Shown: positions 59,134 through 64,000 of the stretch, piece after piece
How positions within the stretch are numbered: position 1 is the stretch's first letter
Layout: each line of letters opens with the position of its first letter
Notes under the pieces: model-generated
Databases searched by the model: none
Seen by the model: only the letters and a program-made list of their open reading frames with translations
What the model was told of the DNA's origin: nothing
NCBI GenBank assembly: GCA_017302105.1
Contig: JAFLCS010000001.1
Span: 310,001-374,000 of the forward strand
Origin: Caulobacterales bacterium
Lineage (GTDB): Bacteria; Pseudomonadota; Alphaproteobacteria; Caulobacterales; Caulobacteraceae
DNA: 64,000 nucleotides
Reading direction: 5' to 3'
Program-made: the position numbers and the translations under genes

Positions 59134-59898
59134 ATGGACTCCATTATCCCGCTCCTCTCCGATCCTGCCGCCTGGGCGGCACTCGTGACCCTTGTGGTCA
59201 TGGAGGTGGTCCTGGGGATCGACAATCTGATCTTCATCTCGATCCTGTCGAACAAGCTGCCCGAAGACCAACGCCAGCGCGTGCGCCGCATCGGCATCGG
59301 CCTGGCCCTGATCATGCGCCTGGCGCTGCTGTCGATCATCGCCTGGCTGGTCAGCCTGACCCAGCCGGTGTTTGAGGTCATGGGTCACGCCTTCTCCTGG
59401 AAGGACATGATCCTGATCGCCGGCGGCCTGTTCCTGGTTTGGAAGGCGACCAAGGAGATCCACCATTCGGTGGACCCGGTCCCGAGCAAGAGCCACGACC
59501 TGCTCGACAAGAAGGACGTGATGATCTCGAACGCCGGGGCGGCGATCTTTCAGATCATCCTGCTGGATCTGGTCTTCTCGATCGATTCGATCCTGACGGC
59601 GGTGGGCATGACCGACCACCTGCCGATCATGGTGGTGGCGGTGATTACGGCAGTGATTGTGATGCTGCTGGCGGCCGACCCGCTGGCCAACTTCATCGCC
59701 AAGAACCCGACGGTCGTGATGCTGGCGTTGGGCTTCCTGCTGATGATCGGCATGGTGCTGATCGCTGACGGCTTCGGCTTCCATGTGCCCAAGGGCTACA
59801 TCTATGCGGCCATGGCCTTCTCGGCCGGGGTTGAGGCCCTGAACATGATGGCGCGCCGGCGGTCGGCGAAAAAGGCAGCCGAGGGAGCCAAACACTGA
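59134..59898 (+). CDS. TerC family membrane protein
   Basis: A 254-residue protein with about seven helices and the TerC motifs: [14 protein letters not shown] and [17 protein letters not shown], whose Asp residues may bind a metal. Family members are linked to manganese efflux or tellurite resistance. The last part has a basic tail. It overlaps the bioB start by one base. Confidence 0.92.
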   Translation: MDSIIPLLSDPAAWAALVTLVVMEVVLGIDNLIFISILSNKLPEDQRQRVRRIGIGLALIMRLALLSIIAWLVSLTQPVFEVMGHAFSWKDMILIAGGLFLVWKATKEIHHSVDPVPSKSHDLLDKKDVMISNAGAAIFQIILLDLVFSIDSILTAVGMTDHLPIMVVAVITAVIVMLLAADPLANFIAKNPTVVMLALGFLLMIGMVLIADGFGFHVPKGYIYAAMAFSAGVEALNMMARRRSAKKAAEGAKH

Positions 59899-60905
59899 TG
59901 GACTGCAACGGTCCGATCCAGCGCGACCCGGCGGCGGTTCGTCACAACTGGACGCTCGAAGAGGTTCTCGCCCTGTTCGAGCGGCCGTTCATGGAGCTGG
60001 TGTTCGAGGCCGCCGAGGTGCATCGGCGGCGGTTCGATCCGTCCGAGATCCAGAAGGCCCAGCTCTTGTCGGTCAAGACCGGTGGCTGTGCTGAGAACTG
60101 CGGCTATTGCAGCCAGTCGGCCAGTTTCGACACAGGGCTGAAGGCATCCAAGCTGATGGACGCTCAGGCCGTGATCGCCGAGGCAAAGGCTGCACGCGAC
60201 GGCGGAGCCGACCGGTTCTGCATGGGGGCGGCCTGGCGCGAGCTGAAAGACCGGGATCTACCGAGACTGGCGACCATGATCTCGGGCGTGAAGGCGCTCG
60301 GCCTGGAAACCTGCGCGACGCTCGGGATGCTGACCCCGGCCCAGGCCGCCGAGCTGAAGGCCGCTGGCTTGGACTACTACAACCACAACCTGGACAGCGG
60401 GCCGGAATATTACGGCCAGGTGGTGACGACCCGGACCTATCAGGACCGCCTCGATACGCTCGAATATGTACGGAACGCCGGCATGAAAACCTGCTGTGGC
60501 GGCATCGTCGGCATGGGCGAAACGCGCCGCGACCGGGCCGGGTTGCTGCACGCCCTGGCAACCCTGCCTGAACACCCTGACAGCCTGCCGGTCAACGCTC
60601 TGGTACCGGTAGCGGGCACGCCGCTGGGCGAAAAGGTCAGCCGCGAAGGTGAGATCGACCCGATCGAGTTCGTCAGGACGGTGGCGGTGGCCCGACTGGT
60701 CTGCCCGGCCTCGGTGGTGCGGTTGTCGGCCGGGCGCGAAGGGATGACGCGCGAGCTTCAGGCCCTCTGTTTCCTGGCGGGGGCCAACTCCATCTTCGTC
60801 GGCGGCAAGTTGCTGACGACGCCGAACCCCGAGGAGGACGTGGATACGGCCCTGTTCCGCGATCTGGACCTTCGGCCCATGGCGGCGGCGCGTCCCGGAG
60901 GCTGA
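59898..60905 (+). CDS. bioB: Biotin synthase
   Basis: A radical-SAM enzyme that inserts sulfur into dethiobiotin. The 335-residue protein has the cluster motif CAENCGYC (Cys64, Cys68, Cys71), [14 protein letters not shown], and [11 protein letters not shown]. The other biotin genes are not in the window. The start overlaps the terC stop (TGATG), so they are coupled, which may only reflect compact organisation. Confidence 0.97.
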   Translation: MDCNGPIQRDPAAVRHNWTLEEVLALFERPFMELVFEAAEVHRRRFDPSEIQKAQLLSVKTGGCAENCGYCSQSASFDTGLKASKLMDAQAVIAEAKAARDGGADRFCMGAAWRELKDRDLPRLATMISGVKALGLETCATLGMLTPAQAAELKAAGLDYYNHNLDSGPEYYGQVVTTRTYQDRLDTLEYVRNAGMKTCCGGIVGMGETRRDRAGLLHALATLPEHPDSLPVNALVPVAGTPLGEKVSREGEIDPIEFVRTVAVARLVCPASVVRLSAGREGMTRELQALCFLAGANSIFVGGKLLTTPNPEEDVDTALFRDLDLRPMAAARPGG

Positions 60906-60909
60906 GGCC

Positions 60910-61749
60910 ATGATCCGCCTGTTCCGTCTGCCCGCTCTCGTCAGTGCGGTCGTGTGGGTGGGCGGTTGTGGAGCCGTCGCGGCCCAGACGGCCCCCGAGC
61001 CGCCGCCCACGGCCTCGATCGAACAACCGCCGCATCCACCGGTCGAGTTGTTCGAGGTGGTCGCTGTCTATCCGCACGACCCCGGTGCCTTCACCCAGGG
61101 CCTGATCTACGTCGATGGGCGGATGTTCGAGAGCACGGGCCAGTTTCCCTCGACCGTACGGGAAGTCAGCCTGGAGGACGGCGCGGTCCTGGTTCGAACC
61201 GAGCTGGAGCCAACCTTGTTCGGTGAGGGGCTGACGGAGCTGAACGGCCGCCTCTACAGCCTGACCTGGCGCGATCAGCGCGGCTTTATCTGGAACCCCG
61301 ACGATCTCAGCGCTCCAGTCGGCGAGTTCAGCTATTCGGGCGAGGGCTGGGGCCTGACCACCGACGGCACCTCGCTGATCCTGTCGGACGGCACGCCAGT
61401 TATCCGCTTCCTGGACCCCGGGTCCTTTGAGGTGACGCGCGAACTAACCGTCACCTTCCGCGGACAGACGGTTCGCCGACTGAACGAACTGGAATGGGTC
61501 GATGGCCAGATCCTGGCCAATCTCTGGCTCCAGGACCTGATCGTGCGCATCGACCCGGCCACCGGCCAGGTCGTCGGCGTGATCGACCTGACGGACCTCT
61601 TCCCGGTCGATCAGCGGGTCCGCCCGCGCGATGACGTTCTGAACGGCATTGCCTGGGACGCCGAGGCCCGCAGGTTGTTTGTGACCGGCAAGAACTGGCC
61701 CCATCTGTTCGAAATCCGACTGGTGTCCGCGAACGGCCCGGCGTCGTAA
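60910..61749 (+). CDS. Glutaminyl-peptide cyclotransferase (plant/bacterial beta-propeller type)
   Basis: A 279-residue secreted enzyme that cyclises N-terminal Gln to pyroglutamate. It has a signal peptide (about 1-25), a Pro-rich linker, and propeller repeats with HDPGAFTQGLIYVDGRMFESTGQ, LNELEWVDGQILANLWLQD and VLNGIAWDAEARRLFVTGKNWP. It starts 4 bases after bioB. Confidence 0.9.
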   Translation: MIRLFRLPALVSAVVWVGGCGAVAAQTAPEPPPTASIEQPPHPPVELFEVVAVYPHDPGAFTQGLIYVDGRMFESTGQFPSTVREVSLEDGAVLVRTELEPTLFGEGLTELNGRLYSLTWRDQRGFIWNPDDLSAPVGEFSYSGEGWGLTTDGTSLILSDGTPVIRFLDPGSFEVTRELTVTFRGQTVRRLNELEWVDGQILANLWLQDLIVRIDPATGQVVGVIDLTDLFPVDQRVRPRDDVLNGIAWDAEARRLFVTGKNWPHLFEIRLVSANGPAS

Positions 61750-61784
61750 ACCGATCCTTAGCCGGGGCGTGGTTCGATAGGGCC

Positions 61785-62183
61785 ATGAAGCGCCGCGATC
61801 TCCTGACCCTCAGCCTTGCCCTGGCAGCGGCCCCGGCGGTTGCCAAGGCCGGCGGTCCTTCCAGCAGTAGCGCCAGCCAGCCAAGCTATACCCGCATGGG
61901 CTCCCTCACCGCCTCGGTGGTGCGCTCCGGTGGCCGCCGCGGCGTGCTTTCGGTTGAAGCCGGAATCGATGTGCCGGACGAAGCCTTTCGCGCCGCTGCC
62001 ATCCAGTCCGTTCCCCGCCTGCGCGCGGCCTGCAGCCAGGTGGTGCGGACCTTCGGAGCCGCCATGATTGCGGGCGAAGTGCCCGATGCCGACCGTTTGG
62101 CTCGCGAGCTTCAGGCCGTGACCAATGAGGTTCTGGGGCGACCCGGCGCGCAGTTGTTGCTGGGCACGATCCTGACCAGCTAG
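61785..62183 (+). CDS. Small Tat-exported protein
   Basis: A 132-residue protein with a twin-arginine-like signal (KRRDLLTLSLALAAAPAVAKA), so likely periplasmic. The mature part (LSVEAGIDVPDEAFRAAAIQSVPRLRAA... ending RPGAQLLLGTIL) vaguely resembles the FliL C-terminal region, but I do not recognise the family with confidence. It lies 35 bases downstream of the cyclotransferase. Confidence 0.75.
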   Translation: MKRRDLLTLSLALAAAPAVAKAGGPSSSSASQPSYTRMGSLTASVVRSGGRRGVLSVEAGIDVPDEAFRAAAIQSVPRLRAACSQVVRTFGAAMIAGEVPDADRLARELQAVTNEVLGRPGAQLLLGTILTS

Positions 62184-62202
62184 GGCGCTGCCCGACGGAT
62201 GC

Positions 62203-62985
62203 CTACTGAGCCAGGGTACCGCCGTCGATCGTGATCTCGGATCCTGTCACGAACTTGGACTCGTCGGAGGCCAGGTACAGCACCGCATAGGCGACATCGT
62301 CCGGTTCGCCGATCCGTCGCATGGGAATGCCGCGCATGAGTCTTTCGTGGGCCTTGGCCTCGTCGCCGCCCGCCAGGGTTACGAACGGATCAAGAATGGC
62401 GGTCTTGATGAAGACCGGGTGCACCGAATTGCAGCGCACATCCGACCCGAGCTTGGCCTCTTCCAGGGCGATGGTCTTGGAATACATCCACACCCCCGCC
62501 TTGGTGGCGTTATAGGCCCCCATCCCCGGAGCGGCGGCCAGGCCGGCCAGCGAGGAAATATTGATGATCGAAGCCGGTGCCGAGGCCCGTAGGGACGCCA
62601 GGGCGTGTTTGCAGCCGTACATCACAGACCGGAGATTGATGTCGAACTGACGCTGCCAGTTCTCCGCCGTGTCCTGTTCGGCAAAGACCAGATCCCCGCC
62701 GACACCGGCATTGTTGACCAGGACCGAAAGGCTGCCGAAGTGGGCAATCACCTCGGCCACCACCTCGGCCCAGCGCGCCTCGTCGGTGACGTCGTGACCC
62801 CAGGCATGAGCTCGACCCGGGTGCTCGGCATTGATCTCGGCGGCGACAGCCCGCGCCCCCTCGGTATTGACGTCGGTGACGGCGACCTGGGCCCCTTCGC
62901 GCGCCAGCAGTCGGGCCATAGCCGCCCCGAGGCCCTGGGCGCCTCCCGTGATCAAGGCCGTCTTGCCGGCGACCCGCCCCGTCAC
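62203..62985 (-). CDS. Short-chain dehydrogenase/reductase
   Basis: A 260-residue SDR with the cofactor motif [23 protein letters not shown], Ser in INISSLAG, the active Tyr-x3-Lys as YNATKAG, and the C-terminal [16 protein letters not shown]. An Asp after beta-2 (TDVNTEG) favours NAD(H). The GTG at 62985, overlapping the phhB stop by 4 bases (GTGA), is chosen over the ATG at 62994. Substrate unknown. Confidence 0.9.
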   Translation of the reverse strand: MTGRVAGKTALITGGAQGLGAAMARLLAREGAQVAVTDVNTEGARAVAAEINAEHPGRAHAWGHDVTDEARWAEVVAEVIAHFGSLSVLVNNAGVGGDLVFAEQDTAENWQRQFDINLRSVMYGCKHALASLRASAPASIINISSLAGLAAAPGMGAYNATKAGVWMYSKTIALEEAKLGSDVRCNSVHPVFIKTAILDPFVTLAGGDEAKAHERLMRGIPMRRIGEPDDVAYAVLYLASDESKFVTGSEITIDGGTLAQ

Positions 62986-63287
62986 GCTGCACATCCCAGG
63001 CCGAGGGCGACATCGTCCATGAACTGGGCCAGGGTCACGTCCAGACCGGTCACACCATCGGCATCGTGAGTGGTGAGGATGACCACGACCCGATTATAGA
63101 CATTGGACCACTCGGGGTGGTGGTCCATCTGGTCGGCCTTGAGGGCGACCCGGGTCATAAAGCCGAAGGCGGCGTTGAAATCCATGAAGACGAAGGTGCG
63201 GGATATGGCCTCGCGCGGATCATCGGCCCGGCGCCATTGTGCGAGCGTTTCCAGCGCGCGCTCCGCGCCGATGCGGGATCGATCCAT
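62982..63287 (-). CDS. phhB: 4a-hydroxytetrahydrobiopterin dehydratase
   Basis: A 101-residue pterin dehydratase (PCD/DCoH) that recycles the cofactor of aromatic amino-acid hydroxylases. It shows [49 protein letters not shown] with the DHHPEW pterin-binding motif. The ATG at 63287 has GGAGG just upstream. It is coupled to the following SDR. Confidence 0.95.
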   Translation of the reverse strand: MDRSRIGAERALETLAQWRRADDPREAISRTFVFMDFNAAFGFMTRVALKADQMDHHPEWSNVYNRVVVILTTHDADGVTGLDVTLAQFMDDVALGLGCAA

Positions 63288-63314
63288 GCCAGCCTCCTGA
63301 TCGTTGCGCGCTGG

Positions 63315-63375
63315 CGTAACGCGTGGGCGCGCGGCTCGCAAGCGACGGGAATGCAAGAGCGCCCGTCGCGTTACG
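63315..63375. repeat. Nested inverted repeats between phhB and the RyR gene
   Basis: CGTAACGCG (63315-63323) mirrors CGCGTTACG (63367-63375), and inside it GCGACGGG (63342-63349) mirrors CCCGTCGC (63362-63369), so the two right arms overlap. A hairpin is possible on either strand. No T-tract; possibly the 3' end of the RyR gene transcript. The remaining bases to 63493 hold no gene I can support. Confidence 0.45.
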
Positions 63376-63493
63376 GTCGCCCGGTCCGAACACAGCGATG
63401 GTGGATGAACAACGAGGCTGGCGACCTTCGGGCGCGCCTGGAGCCGCTTCTCTCGATCCAGATCCTGGAGCTCCCGACCTTGCGCAGCGCACC

Positions 63494-64000
63494 CTAGAGG
63501 TTCGACCCTGGGCGAGGCCTGGCGACGCGGAAGGCGTCGATGACCCCGTCGCGGTCCTTCTGGCGGGTCGGTTCATCCAGATCCGCCCACAGGATCAGGC
63601 CAGGGTGCAGCTTGTGAACATTGTTGCGATCCCCGGGCCGCCATCCGTTCAGGAGGCGCTCGGCGCACCAGCGATCATGCTCGATCCTCGCCAGAAGTTC
63701 CAGCAGGTCGCGGTCGTCGCGGGGGTCCGCTCCGGCCGCATCCGCGTCGGCCAGCTTGACTGGGATGTGGGACGCGGACGCCCGGTTGGCCGACCACAGG
63801 GATTCCGCCAGGACCGACCAGCGCACCCCGGACCCGGAGGCACCCAGCTCGATGTAACCCTCCTTGCCGCGGCTCTCATAGGCACCGTGCAGACGTTGGG
63901 CCCAAAGATCCACGTCCGGCAGAATTGCTCGGGCCAGGCCGGCCGAAAAGCCGGCCACCGCCGTGTGAACACCGGGCAGGGTCCGGCCAAGGTCGGCTTC
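63494..64000 (-). CDS. RyR-domain protein (C-terminal part; 5' end beyond the window)
   Basis: The reading frame stays open to base 64000, so the N-terminus is missing. At least 168 residues are visible. The C-terminal region has the RyR repeat pattern: [19 protein letters not shown], then [18 protein letters not shown] and KDRDGVIDA. Full-length bacterial RyR proteins often carry NAD-binding TrkA-type or other regulatory domains, which cannot be checked here. Function unknown. Confidence 0.8.
   Translation of the reverse strand, partial: EADLGRTLPGVHTAVAGFSAGLARAILPDVDLWAQRLHGAYESRGKEGYIELGASGSGVRWSVLAESLWSANRASASHIPVKLADADAAGADPRDDRDLLELLARIEHDRWCAERLLNGWRPGDRNNVHKLHPGLILWADLDEPTRQKDRDGVIDAFRVARPRPGSNL

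Overview
The window is a gene-dense, high-GC piece of an alphaproteobacterial chromosome, most likely Caulobacterales and close to Brevundimonas. This is inferred from gene order and protein character, not from a database search. The supporting signs are the rimP-nusA-ylxR-infB-rbfA-truB-rpsO order, the hrcA-grpE pair, the flgB-flgC-fliE operon facing fliO-fliP across TTAACCAT (CtrA-type) motifs, an Ala/Lys/Pro-rich N-terminal extension on AtpD, a FYDLN-acid protein, and GANTC (CcrM-type) sites. Nearly everything is core genome. I saw no prophage, insertion sequence, CRISPR array or rRNA operon, and no gene-free stretch longer than 300 bases.

Layout. Bases 1-9400 (minus strand) hold the rimP to rpsO translation/transcription operon, with two unrecognised exported proteins between infB and rbfA. 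A cyclase-family hydrolase, trmB, metK, an Xre regulator, lnt, ybeY, phoH and miaB follow on the same strand (9500-17000). rph diverges from hrcA-grpE (17047-19540). lptB-lptA-lptC, an RNase D-like nuclease and tRNA-Leu(CAG) occupy 19537-22321. Next come an NDUFA9-like protein, a hydrolase, corA, a CHAP protein, an acyltransferase and ada (22466-28243). A tightly coupled plus-strand run of HAD, MaoC, ribF, folE and a 2OG-Fe(II) oxygenase ends at 32007. Flagellar genes, rsmE and gshA follow to 36601, then accessory enzymes to 39390. An Hsp20/DUF1150 heat-shock unit and tRNA-Ala(GGC) lie at 39400-40543. aroA, a small membrane protein, cmk, rpsA, ihfB and mscL occupy 41265-46256. After a large unknown protein there is a glutarate/lysine catabolism pair (gcdH and a CoA-transferase). 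rppH, a YibQ-type deacetylase-fold protein, an SMR transporter, a group III truncated haemoglobin and a small Cys-rich protein lead to the complete F1 operon atpHAGDC (54030-58890). terC-bioB, a glutamine cyclotransferase, a small Tat protein, an SDR with phhB, and a truncated RyR-domain gene finish the window.

Functionally the window combines ribosome biogenesis, transcription termination and RNA processing (S15, S1, RimP, RbfA, NusA, IF2, TruB, TrmB, MiaB, YbeY, RNase PH, RsmE, RppH), outer-membrane biogenesis (Lnt, LptABC), heat-shock control (HrcA, GrpE, Hsp20), energy conversion (F1) and cofactor synthesis (SAM, FAD, folate, biotin).

The most interesting signals are regulatory. They are: two terminator-like hairpins with the same tail just before rimP and infB; a perfect 9-2-9 palindrome in front of metK; a sigma32-like promoter with a ROSE-like paired Shine-Dalgarno before hsp20; a hairpin separating a strong Shine-Dalgarno from the ihfB start; paired CtrA-type motifs between the flagellar operons; a REPIN-like element after atpC; two abutting GANTC sites inside the likely atp promoter; and four convergent gene pairs that share a CTAG tetranucleotide as both stop codons. 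I found no convincing wholly new protein system. The least explained proteins are the 570-residue protein at 46260-47972 and the truncated RyR protein at the right edge.
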